64,000 nucleotides of DNA from Vicia villosa (lineage: Eukaryota > Streptophyta > Magnoliopsida > Fabales > Fabaceae). Made by a program: the position numbers and the translations under genes. Positions 53,932-64,000 of the stretch are shown here, piece by piece. The notes below the pieces were generated by a model that saw nothing but the letters and a program-made list of their open reading frames with translations, searched no databases and was not told where the DNA came from. The stretch is from NCBI RefSeq assembly GCF_029867415.1, contig NW_026705452.1, forward strand, positions 372,001 through 436,000. Reading direction: 5' to 3'. Every line of letters starts with the position of its first letter. Within the stretch, counting starts at the first letter, position 1.

Positions 53932-56900
53932 ATTCACATTCACTCTGGATCCTGTTGATAACGATTCTGCTATTGCCAGTCATGACTTTGAAAATCCGAT
54001 CTACCAAACTGAGGACGAAAGTGAGGAAGATTGTGAAGTACCTAGGGAACTTGCAAGGCTATTAGAACAAGAAGAAAGGACTATACAACCGCATGAAGAG
54101 CCAATTGAGGTTATCAACCTGGGCAGTGACGAAGAAAAGAAAGAAGTCAAGATAGGGGATGATTTAGAAGACAGTGTCAAGCAAAGACTGATTCAAATGT
54201 TACAAGACTATGTCGAGATATTCGCTTGGTCCTACAAAGATATGCCTGGTCTCGATACCGATATTGTGGTCCATCGCTTGCCGATCAAAGAAGGAAGCAC
54301 TCCAGTTAAGCAGAAGCTGCGGAGAAGTAGGCCCGACATGTCCAAGAAGATTAAAGACGAGGTTGAGAAACAATTCAATGCTGGTTTTCTAAAAGTTGTG
54401 AGTTATCCTCCATGGATAGATAACATCGTGCCTGTGCCTAAAAAAGACGGGAAAGTCAGAATGTGTGTAGACTACAGAGATTTGAATCGGGCAAGCCCCA
54501 AAGATGATTTCCCTTTACCTCACATCCATGTACTGGTTGACAATACTGCACAAAGCAAGATATTTTCCTTTATGGATGGATTCTCAGGTTACAATCAAAT
54601 CAAGATGGCGCCCGAAGACATGGAAAAAACAACCTTCAGAACACCCTGGGGAACCTTTTGTTACAAAGTAATGCCCTATGGTTTAAAAAATGCAGGAGCA
54701 ACGTATGAGCGTGCAATGGTAGCTCTGTTCCATGATATGATTCATCAGGAAATAGAGGTTTATGTGGATGATATGATTGCAAAGTCCAACACCGAAGAAG
54801 AACATCTGAGTCATCTACACAAGCTGTTTGACAGACTCAGGAAGTACAGGTTGCGACTGAATCCGAACAAGTGTACCTTTGGAGTAAGATCCGGTAAACT
54901 CTTAGGTTTCATCGTCAGCAGCAAGGGTATTGAAGTTGATCCTGCCAAGGTCAAAGCCATTCAAGAAATGCCCATACCCCGTACTGAGAAACAAGTCAGA
55001 GGATTCTTGGGACGTCTGAACTACATCGCCAGATTTATTGCCCATATGACTACTACTTGTGTGCCAATCTTCAAATTGTTGAAGAAAGATCAAGTAGAAA
55101 GATGGAACGACAAATGCCAATTAGCCTTTGATAAGATCAAAGAATATCTTCAAAAACCACCAATCTTGTTACCACTAGTGGAAGGAAGACCTCTGATAAT
55201 GTACCTAACAGTGTTAGAAGATTCAATGGGGTGTGTACTGGGGCAACATGACGAGTATGGCCAAAAAGAGCATGCAATCTACTATCTTAGCAAAAAGTTT
55301 ACTGATTGTGAAACAAGATACTCACTGCTCGAAAAAACTTGCTGTGCCTTGGCATGGGCGGCTCGCCGACTAAGACAGTATATGCTAAACCATACCACTT
55401 TGCTGATCTCCAAAATGGATCCTATCAAATATGTGTTCGAAAAACCTGCTCTCTCTGGAAGAATAGCAAGATGGCAAATGATCTTAACAGAATATGACAT
55501 CCAATACACTTCGCAAAAGGCAATTAAAGGAAGTGTGGTAGCTGATCATCTGGCTCATCAAGCAGTGGATGATTATCAAGCGTTGAACTTTGACTTCCCA
55601 GATGAAGACATTATGCTAGTTACTAACTACGAACAACCTGGACTGGAGGAAGGACCCGAGCCAGGGTCTCGATGGACTATGGTTTTTGATGGAGCCTCTA
55701 ATGCGCTTGGCAATGGCATCGGAGCTGTGATCATTTCTCCTGCAGGAGGACATACACCATTCACTTCCAGATTATGTTTCAACTGCACTAACAATATAGC
55801 CGAGTATGAAGCATGTATTTTGGGTCTCAAAGCTGCAATCGATCTAAGAATCAAGTTCCTGGAGGTCTACGGAGACTCAGCCCTTGTAATTTAACAAGTT
55901 AAAGGGGAATGGGACATGAAGCACCCGAATCTAATTCCTTACAAAGAATATGTGCTGAGTTTGATTCCTTACTTGGAAGAAATCACTTTTGAACATATCC
56001 CGCGTAAAGAAATTCAATTGGCTGATGCTCTAGCTACCATGTCGTCTATGTTCAAAGTCAGGTAGGACAATGAGGCGCCAATGATCACCATTTACAGACA
56101 GGATGAACCAGCCTATTGCAATGAGATCGATACCGAAGGAATGGAAGAAAAACCATGGTTCCATGAAGTAAAAAGATATCTCGAAACTCAGGAGTACCCT
56201 GAAGGGGCATCCATTAACGATAGAAATTTTCTAAGAAGATTTGCTGCCAAATTCTTTCTAAGTAATGGAATCCTGTAGAAGCGCAACCATGACTCGACTC
56301 TGCTTCGTTGTGTGAACAAGAAGGAAGCGGAACAGATTATGGAAGATATACACAGTGGTTCCTTTGGTACTCATTCAAGTGGACATACAATGGCTAAAAA
56401 GATCTTAAGAGCGGGTTATTATTAGTCTACCCTGGAGACAGGCTGCCACCATCACTCCAGAACTTGTCACAAATGCCAGATATATGCCGACAAAGTACAT
56501 GTACCTCCAGTCCCATTGAACGTTCTGACGGCTCCTTGGTCTTTTGCAATGTGGGGAATCGATATGATTGGAGAAATCAAGCCTACTTCCTCCAACGGAC
56601 ATTGTTTTATCCTGGTCGCTATTGACTACTTCACAAAATGGGTAGAGGCAGCCTCGTTTGCTTCTATCACCAAGAATGTTGTGGCCCGGTTTATCAAGCA
56701 TAATCTCATTTGTCGGTATGGCATCCCTGAAAGGATCATCACAGACAATGGCACAAATTTAAACAACAAGATGATTACCGAACTCTGCACGCAGTTCCAG
56801 ATCAAACATCATAATTCATCCCCATATCGACCAAAGATGAATGGCGCCGTGGAAGCTGCCAACAAGAACATCAAGAAGATCATACAAAAGATGTCAGTAA

Positions 56901-57403
56901 CCTACAAAGACTGGCATGAGATGTTACCTTTTGCTCTTCATGGTTATCGCACATCAGCGCGTACTTCAACAAGGGCAACTCCATTTTCCTTAGTCTATGG
57001 TATGGAGGCAGTTCTTCCAATTGAAATTCAGATTCCTTCCCTAAGGATTATGAAGGAAGCCAATCTAGACGAAGACGATTGGATTCAGACTCGGTTGGAC
57101 CAGATAAACTTGATTGATGAGAAGAGGCTTGCAGCTATTTATCATGGTCAGTTATACCAGAAACGTATGATCAAGGCCTTCAACAAGAAAGTCAGGAGTC
57201 AGGCATATCAAATCGGTGATTTGGTTGTAAAACACATCATATTACCACAGGGCGACCCCAGGGGCAAGTGGACTCCCACTTATGAGGGACCATTTGTAAT
57301 CAAGAAAGTATTCTCCGGCGGAGCCATGTTGCTTACCACTATGGATGGCGAGGATTTCCCACACCCTATAAATGTGGACATAGTCAAAAAGTACTTCGCT
57401 TAA
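53932..57403 (+). pseudogene. Ogre 2 RT, two RNase H domains and integrase
   Basis: One frame broken only by nonsense codons at 55892 (TAA), 56063 (TAG), 56276 (TAG) and 56423 (TAG). RT has CVDYRDLNRASPKDDFPLP and the palm YVDDMIAKS (about 54761). RNase H 1 follows (DSMGCVLGQHDEYGQKEHAIYY ... ETRYSLLEKTCCAL). The archaeal-like RNase H 2 comes next (RWTMVFDGASNALGNGIG, NNIAEYEACILGLKAA, VYGDSALVI). Integrase has acidic residues in WGIDMIGEI, ITDNGTNLNN and MNGAVEAANK, and ends HPINVDIVKKYFA. The stops suit C-to-T decay. The 55-kb to 57-kb region has no frameshift. Confidence 0.88.
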
Positions 57404-57416
57404 AGAAAAGCTCGCT

Positions 57417-57572
57417 AAGTTGAAAACCTGAAAGGGCGACTTAGGCAAAAATGAGCGTCTCGGTGGATTGAAAACCTGAAAGGGAGATCCAGGCAAAAAT
57501 TAGAGACTAAAAAAAAATATAATAATAATTATCCCGTTAGGCTGAAAACCTAAAAGGGCAGCCTAGGCAAAA
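57417..57572 (+). repeat. Short tandem repeats after integrase in Ogre 2
   Basis: Three units share 'gaaaacctgaaaggg' (third: 'gaaaacctaaaaggg') and 'ggcaaaaa', starting near 57419, 57469 and 57542. Confidence 0.7.
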
Positions 57573-58987
57573 GTTATGGAATAAAGTGTACGACTATGTC
57601 CTGTTTAGCTACCTACTCATCTTCAAGGTTCAACACATCAAAGACACCAATCAGTCCAATCATTTTCTTCCAACAAGTGAGGGATGAGATACTCAAAGAC
57701 AGATTGGCAATAGCAGAGTTGAAACTTGACTGGATTATTTTCACATAGCTATTTCCCTTTATGAGCACTTTTCAAAGTTTTATGACAAATTCCTACTACT
57801 AGGATTTTTTGTCTCCTTGTATTAATTAGCCTATTATGGCTCTCTTTCAAATCAATACAGTTCATGCTCAAAATCAATATTTTCACTTTTTCTGTTTTGA
57901 ACGCGTAAACGTCCCAATGATAATTTTGAATGAACATATGCATTTGAGTATGATTGATGTTTATAAGAAAAAACAGGAATAGCATTCAGATAGTGTCCCA
58001 ATCATCTGGACGTCATCCCGAAACCAGCAACATGGGAATATCCCCCACAGAGCAATTTTCAAGGAATTATCTCCGGATAAGCAAGGTCCAATTAATTCCC
58101 CGACGGAATGTTTTATCACCGACATTGAGTACGGGCATCAGAAGAAACAGTTCCCCAACAGCGATACATTTCTCAGCATAATCCTCGATGAGATTTTCTC
58201 TCCAACAAAATGATTCGAGAAGCCTTATCTCCAAGCCTGGATAGATATTACATCGGACGACTACTTCTCGTTCCCCAGCAGGGCTGTTCAAGATCACTAT
58301 CCCTAGAAGGTTGGATCCTCCACGCAAAGGCTTGATCAAATAGTGTATTGGAGGATAATCCATCTCTCTTATCCTCAGTTAGGGTGCATCAAGATTAGAT
58401 CCTTCAAGTTAATCTCAACCCCAAGTGGTAATCAATAATCCTCAACAGAGCATCCTGGTCCGTAAGGAAGTTCCCCAGTTGAGTATACTCGAACAAGATA
58501 GCAAAGATCATCAACGGTCATAATGTCATCGTTTCCGAAATAACAAGCAGGGATTTATTTTCCCAACCAGAAGTTTGATACGCTCTAAACTGCATAAGTC
58601 ATGTCCATACATCATACATCATACGCATATTCATACATAGCATATAATGTTTCATGACAAACGCATACATAACATGCACAGTTCTCATTTAGGTTGAGAA
58701 TCTCAACATATACATTACATACATCATGACATTGCATGTTACTAACTTGGCTTTTTCAGGTGGACGAATATCCTCAGCAAGTTATTCTCAATCACATGTA
58801 GTATTCCCTCCGGGTTCTGTTCGGATAAGCATTCCTTTCAGATATAATCAAACCAAAGATTCATTCTGAAGAGCTCTCTCTTTCCAAACAACTTATCAAC
58901 TCTAAACAAGCAAAGCAGATACGGTCTAATGGTGACTCATTCTGACGCTTCCAGGCTATACCACCGTCGAATAAACAACTTCAAAAC

Positions 58988-59275
58988 CTTCAGATCTAAG
59001 TCGATACCTTGGACGGTTCCTTAATGATCTACCTTCAGATCTAAGTCGATACCTTGGATGGTTCCTTAATGATCTACCTTCAGATCTAAGTCGATACCTT
59101 GGACGGTTCCTTAATGATCTACCTTCAGATCTAAGTCAATACCTCAGACGGTTCCTTAAAGCAATCAATCTTCAAGATCTAAAACGAAAACTTTGGACAG
59201 TTCTGTAACGATCAACCTCCAAGATTTAAAACGGTAACCTCGGACGGTTCCGTAACGGTCAATACAGAGATTTAA
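58988..59275 (+). repeat. 45 bp minisatellite in the Ogre 2 3' untranslated region
   Basis: Units start at 58988, 59033, 59078 and 59123, exactly 45 bases apart, each 'cttcagatctaagtcgatac' plus 25 bases. Two degraded units ('caagatctaaaacg', 'caagatttaaaacgg') extend it to about 59275. Confidence 0.9.
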
Positions 59276-60172
59276 ATCCTTCATCAAGATATAATCAATG
59301 GATTCATTCTGATGAACAAACCATCAACACATTCACTAGATGGCATCTGAAAGCCCATCTCAGGTAATGTTTTGATCTGCCAATAATATTTATCAAGCCG
59401 CATTCAATGCAATTTCCAACATCACTTCCGGTGGAGGTAAGTGCAAATTTTCAGGGCATCTAAATATTCAATAATCTTCTACCTTCAGATTCCAATCGGT
59501 CTCTTCAGGTTCAAGAAGATTGAATAGGGGCAACTGTTATACCCCAAAATTTGCCCGCATCTTTTTTTTCAAAGAAAAGGCAACAGACTTCTGTCTAAAA
59601 ATTGGGAGTTTCATAAAATCTTGGATTTTATTTCATAAATATCTTGATTTTATGAACACTCAGTTTTTAGGATATTTTTTATACGGTATTTTGGGTTCGC
59701 TGTTGAATTTATTCTTACACAAACGTCAAATACTGTTTATCACTTCACACGCTGTTTATTTGAGATTTATTTTCGGATAAATAATACTGATGCAATTGGT
59801 ACAGAATCAAATTTTGCAGGCGCAGAGTCCAGGGATTCAGACTATACTGGTAACAATTAAATTATTATTTGGTTTTGTTCCCCACTAATTTTTGTACTAT
59901 ATTATTGTTTTCAAATCTTTTCCTTTCTTTTCAAATCTCTTTCTTTCAAATCAAATCCTAACTTTATTCCATACACTTTCTTTCAAATCCTACTACCACT
60001 CAAACTTTCCTTTTTTTGTACGGTATCACTTCATTCCCCAACGTCTCCATCCTTCTTTTCACTCTATATATACCCCTCATTTTTTCCATAAAATCTCACA
60101 TCAAATTTCACTCATCTCCCAAACTTCTATCATACTATCTCATAATTATTTTCTCTTCTTCCCCGGCAAAAA

Positions 60173-60340
60173 ATGGCAAAGTGGGTGGATACGTTTTTTC
60201 TTATGGTCATTACTGTTTTTACGGTGATCATGTCTTTTTTCTGTCTGCATAGTCCTGAAAAATGTGGACCTGGGATGCTTGCACTCCCGTACATCTATAT
60301 ATTGTTGTTTATAGCATGGGTTTTTAATCGTCATACTTAA
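60173..60340 (+). CDS. LTR-encoded 55-residue hydrophobic protein, copy 2
   Basis: ATG 60173 to TAA 60338-60340 encodes MAKWVDTFFLMVITVFTVIM and onward, 55 residues, aligned with copy 1 without a gap. I count about 33 base differences in 168, changing about 14 residues. Most replacements keep hydrophobic character (I/V, M/I, V/I, I/F). SFFCLHSPE-CGPGML-LP-IY-LLF-AWV-N is shared. The start lies 108 bases after the LTR TATA-like sequence. No known family is recognised. Confidence 0.5.
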   Translation: MAKWVDTFFLMVITVFTVIMSFFCLHSPEKCGPGMLALPYIYILLFIAWVFNRHT

Positions 60341-63300
60341 AGTTTGTCGTATCTTTCGCTTTCAAATAACGTACCGTTCATTATATTTATCGTATTGTTC
60401 GTTATATTATGTAATATTTGTACTGTCAGTATTAAATATTGTACTATCTGTTGTACCGTCGTTTAATTATCGAGGTAATATTATGTGCGATTATTGCTAG
60501 TTAAATATTTATTTTTGTGCATTAAATCCTTTTCAATTTTATTATCGGTAATTTCGTTCGCGTACAGTATATTTTATTTATTTATTATGTTTGTGTTTTT
60601 CTAACAACTCATGTAAATAATTTTTCACCATTAACACAACAAAAACAAAAAGAGAAAAATTAACTTTAATTGTTAAGTTTTCACTTTTACTGTTATGTTA
60701 ATACCCAAACAGGCAGTTAACAGTCAAACCCGCTGACAGCACGATTCTCCGTGTTTTTACCACCAGTCAAATCAATCTTTTACATTTCAAAATTCCAAGA
60801 TTTTTGTTCTAGAAGTCTTCTGATAATCACATGATCAGCAGAGACTCAACACTGCATAAAAATCAGGTACGCTTAACTGTCTCCAACACAAACAGTCCCT
60901 AACTAGGGTTTTTGTTTTTTTCAGGAGAACAAGTTTTTTTTGAGACTTCAAATGGATTTCATGGATCTCCATATGTCTCAAAGTACCATCAAAAAAATTT
61001 TCAAACTTCGATTCGCTCGGACGCACAGTCAGCAGCTCAAACAGTCAACAGACGACCAGTTTGACCGAAAAGTCAACAGACAGTCAAAAATGAATTTTTT
61101 TGTCAACATCCATATTTTGTCAAAAGATTCATAATTTGATCAATGGTTGATCATAATTCATCAAGAAAAGTTCAGAAATCGACAAAACTCTAAGTTTCAA
61201 AATTAGGGTTTTCTCCTAAAAAGTCAACTGAACTTTGACCGGCCATAACTCTCTCCTCGTTCATCCGAAAAATTCCAACCAAAGCTTATTTTGAAGGAAA
61301 TTCAATTATCTTTCAAATGAAATTGGTACCATGTTCATTGGATTTACCATTTGGAAAATATGAGCTAAGACATTACAGGTCATTTTCAAAGTCAACAAAA
61401 AGTGGTTTTTTGTCAAAGCCCATAACATCAAGATAACTTCTCCAAATGCAAAAAAGCTTCCAAATTAGCTTGTAGAGGACATCTTGAGGTTTCTAAAAAG
61501 TACAAGAACTCCTTCATATGATCAAAATTGAGGGATTTATGCCTTGTTGAAGTTGGCTATTTTTTGGGAAAATGCATGAAACCAACAATGATCAAAATTG
61601 TTTTTTTTCCAAAAGAGGCCAAGCATTCATGATCCAAACATGTTTCTAATGATGTTAAAGGGCTCCCACGACCAACATTAGGCCCATGACATTTTTATTT
61701 CTTTTTTAATTTAATTTTAGTTCATTTAAAGTTAAATTAAAAAGAAATGGTTCAAGATAATGATTCAAGGCCTTTGTCCTTAGCATGAGCCACCAAGTTT
61801 GATCCAAACTCTGCAGCATAGAGGTACAGATGACCTATGGCAAGAGGGGTGAAGAAAATTGAAGCCATGGCCAAGAAATTCAAAGCTTTTATTATTAAAA
61901 AAATCAAAAGTTCAAAGACACTCAAAGCTTGTTAGCTTAAGTTTGCAGCACCTCTATTGCTTATAAATAGCTTAGAACACTTCAGCAAGAAGGGACACAC
62001 GAATTTTGAACCAATATCATACTTGTATCACTCTTGTATCAACTTGAAAATTTCAAAGAAATTCAAATTTTGAATTCTGAGTTTAAACTAATTTCAAGTC
62101 CAAATAACTATCTAAACACGATCCTCAAACATCCCTGAAGCTAACCAGATCAATTTCAAGCCTTATAACCTCAAGAACACGCACATATAGCTCACGGTTT
62201 GCTCAAATAAAAACCAACTCGAATTTGATTATTCATGCACATTCAATAAGATGTAATCCCATATTTGTGTTTAGTTTGGTACTCTGAACGATTCTGGACA
62301 TTTAATTAAGGTTTGGTCGTGTATTCATGGAGATACCATTCTAGGGTTCTTAAGCTAAAATTTGGGATCCTTTGATTTAGGCAAAATTAGAAGAAACCAG
62401 TGGCATATTTGAACTCAGGGGACGATTTTAAGCTGAACCATGGTCTCCTAAATAATTTATATTGCTTGTATGAAATTTTGACATTTGCAGGACATGTTGC
62501 AACGGCCAAAATCCGTAGCTAAAACCTTTAGCAACGGTTGCAGGTGCTAAGCCAACGGACGGAGGTAGGAGACGAAGACGTGGCGTCTTATTATTCGCCC
62601 GTTTGAAAAAACGCGCGTGATCTCCCCCAGCCAGATCCTGTGTCACGCTTTCCATCATCTTTCCACACGCCCTCAACATCTGAGCCACACGATCAATCTG
62701 ATTGCACATCTAACGCGCTTGACTGCTGGTCCATACCATGGACTCTCCAAGCCAACCACACAGGATCCTTTTATTTAAGTTTTCTATATATTTTCTTTTT
62801 ATTAAATTAAGTTTATATATCATGAACTAATTTTGTACATAATTAGAATATTTTTTTCGTTAAGTTTAATTTATGTGTATAGTTATTTGTATAATTATAT
62901 GTTAATTAACTTAATCATTTCAAAAACATTTCAAAAATCACAAAAAAAATTAATTTTATTTTATAAATTAATTAAACAATTTGGACATATTTTAGACTTA
63001 ACTTTTTAGGTTTAAATTTTATTTCTAGTTCTTAACCTTTTAATTAAATTAATTATGCATTAATTTTAATTAAAATCAACTATCCAAAAATCCAAAAATA
63101 TTTTCCCTTTATCTTATTGCAATTTAAATTCATAGATAAGTGTATAGGTTGTCAAATTCATGTAAATAGCGTAGTTTACATTTCTCGCACAATCGGTGTA
63201 ATAGCGTAGATTTACTTTCCGCATTTTACATTCTCGCACCTTAATTTATGTACATATAAAACTGCGTGTATGTCAAGAATGAAAACTAAAGCGCTAGATC

Positions 63301-64000
63301 ACTAATCTCAAAGATAACATATCTGAAAACAAAACACAATCACATTTGCACCTCTTAGGGTAATCCCTCTGTTACTCTTTTCAAAATCAAAACTTACTGT
63401 TTCAAATACAATTCAAATTTCTTCTGTATCCAGTCAAGGGAAGTTTTCTAAAGGAATAAGGACCTTATAAACTTAGGGTATACCTCCTAATTGGTTGCTC
63501 AATCAAAAACAACAAAAGTTCTTACACATCACTGTTTTTTTAAAACAAACTTTCAAAAAAGACTACACTTTGTATATATCCAAACAAGGATTATTACGAA
63601 GTTAAAAAATCTTTTTTTCAAACCATCAAAACATCTTTTGAAAGATAAACACTTTGTATACATCCGCACAAGGATCATTACAAAGTTAACTCTTTACAAA
63701 AAATTTAAAACCACATACAAGCATTTCAAAGCAAGACAAACGATTCAAACAAGTGAGCTAAGCAATTAAGAGCCCATGGATAACCATGGATACAAAGGGT
63801 GCTAACACCTTCCCTTTGTATAACCTACCCCCGAACCCAAAATCTCTTTAAGGTCTTTTTCTGTTTCTTTTATAAACCTTTCCTTAATTGGATAAAATAA
63901 AAGTCGGTGGCGACTCTCTGATTTTCACAACTCAAAAATAAAAGAAGAGTCAGTTCGCGTCCCACAAAAAACCGAGGATGACAGCCACGGACTTTTATTT
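60341..64000. other. Second LTR remainder without genes
   Basis: AT-rich non-coding LTR sequence; short ORFs on both strands show no domain and are not conserved in the first LTR. Confidence 0.6.

Larger units (their letters stand above)
57404..59534 (+). other. 3' untranslated region of Ogre 2
   Basis: No ORF is supported. Three imperfect units 'ttgaaaacctgaaaggg..gatccaggcaaaaa' of 60-75 bases lie at 57417-57572. A 45 bp minisatellite lies at 58988-59275. The last 200 bases (59336-59534) are repeated at 46243-46447. The polypurine-like AATAGGGGCAAC ends at 59534. Confidence 0.7.
46232..64000 (+). mobile_element. Ogre 2: rearranged and truncated Ogre inserted in Ogre 1
   Basis: It begins with 11 bases of an LTR start (TGTTATACCCC, 46232-46242), jumps to about 205 bases of an Ogre 3' untranslated region (46243-46447), and then enters a full LTR (46448 on), a truncated internal region and a second LTR (59535 on) that reaches the window end. 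PBS, ORF1 and most of gag are absent. The gag-pro remnant and RT-INT have stops. The two LTRs differ by about 20% where I counted, too much for a simple recent insertion. The far end and target duplication are outside the window. Confidence 0.75.
59535..64000 (+). repeat. Second LTR of Ogre 2, reaching or nearly reaching the window end
   Basis: It starts TGTTATACCCCAAAATTTGCCC and aligns along its length with 46448-51205, with many substitutions and indels. The TATA-like TATATATA (60065-60072), the 55-codon ORF (60173), the TTGAC cluster, the AT-rich part (62760-63100) and the end motifs (63775-63960) follow in the same order. The last bases do not continue into gag, unlike the first copy. 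The LTR end and downstream flank are not visible. Confidence 0.8.

Overview
This window comes from a large, repeat-rich plant nuclear genome and is retrotransposon from end to end. I found no host gene, rRNA gene or tRNA gene. Two elements have the Ogre layout: an extra ORF before gag, a gag-pro gene separated from RT-RH-INT by a short intron, and an arginine-tRNA-type primer site. Around them lie Ty1/copia elements with CCHC gags and an extra ORF after pol. This combination points to a legume, probably tribe Fabeae (Vicia, Pisum, Lens or Lathyrus). That assignment is inference.

The layout is a nest of insertions, and target-site duplications (TSDs) resolve much of it. From the left: the 3' end of a Tat/Ogre-type LTR (1-329); an LTR-like stretch with a palindrome array (330-1959); a decayed minus-strand copia element, 'D' (1960-5248). 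A plus-strand copia LTR, 'C', begins at 5249 inside the gag of D. C is split into three pieces (5249-5806, 24055-24164, 35499-35619) by three separate insertions. These are a minus-strand Tat/Retand-like Ty3/gypsy element (5807-24054, TSD ATTTC), copia 'B' (24165-35498, TSD ATTAG) and Ogre 1 (from 35620). The Retand-like gag is itself split after its first codons by copia 'A' (15850-23521, TSD TTACC). Ogre 1 is split in its RNase H by a rearranged second Ogre, 'Ogre 2' (46232 to the window end).

The Retand-like element carries gag, PR, RT, two RNase H domains and INT on the minus strand. In the opposite direction, between INT and its 3' LTR, it carries a gene with a TATA box and two plausible introns, and a second small antisense ORF with its own TATA box. 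Copia B is nearly complete: gag, pol and an env-like ORF, each with one in-frame stop. Copia A has a gag and an extra ORF but has lost almost all of pol. Its LTRs are nearly identical, so it probably moved recently using enzymes made by other elements. Ogre 1 has uninterrupted ORF1, gag-pro and RT frames up to the point where Ogre 2 enters. Ogre 2 lacks PBS, ORF1 and most of gag.

Two patterns go beyond routine annotation. Both long LTRs of Ogre 2 contain an intact 55-codon ORF just downstream of the LTR TATA box. It encodes a small protein with two hydrophobic segments, and the two copies stay aligned codon for codon despite about 20% nucleotide divergence. Also, three unrelated LTR families each carry their own array of 12-14 bp perfect or near-perfect palindromes (GTAACCGGTTAC, TAGGTCGACCTA, GGAAATCGATTTCC).
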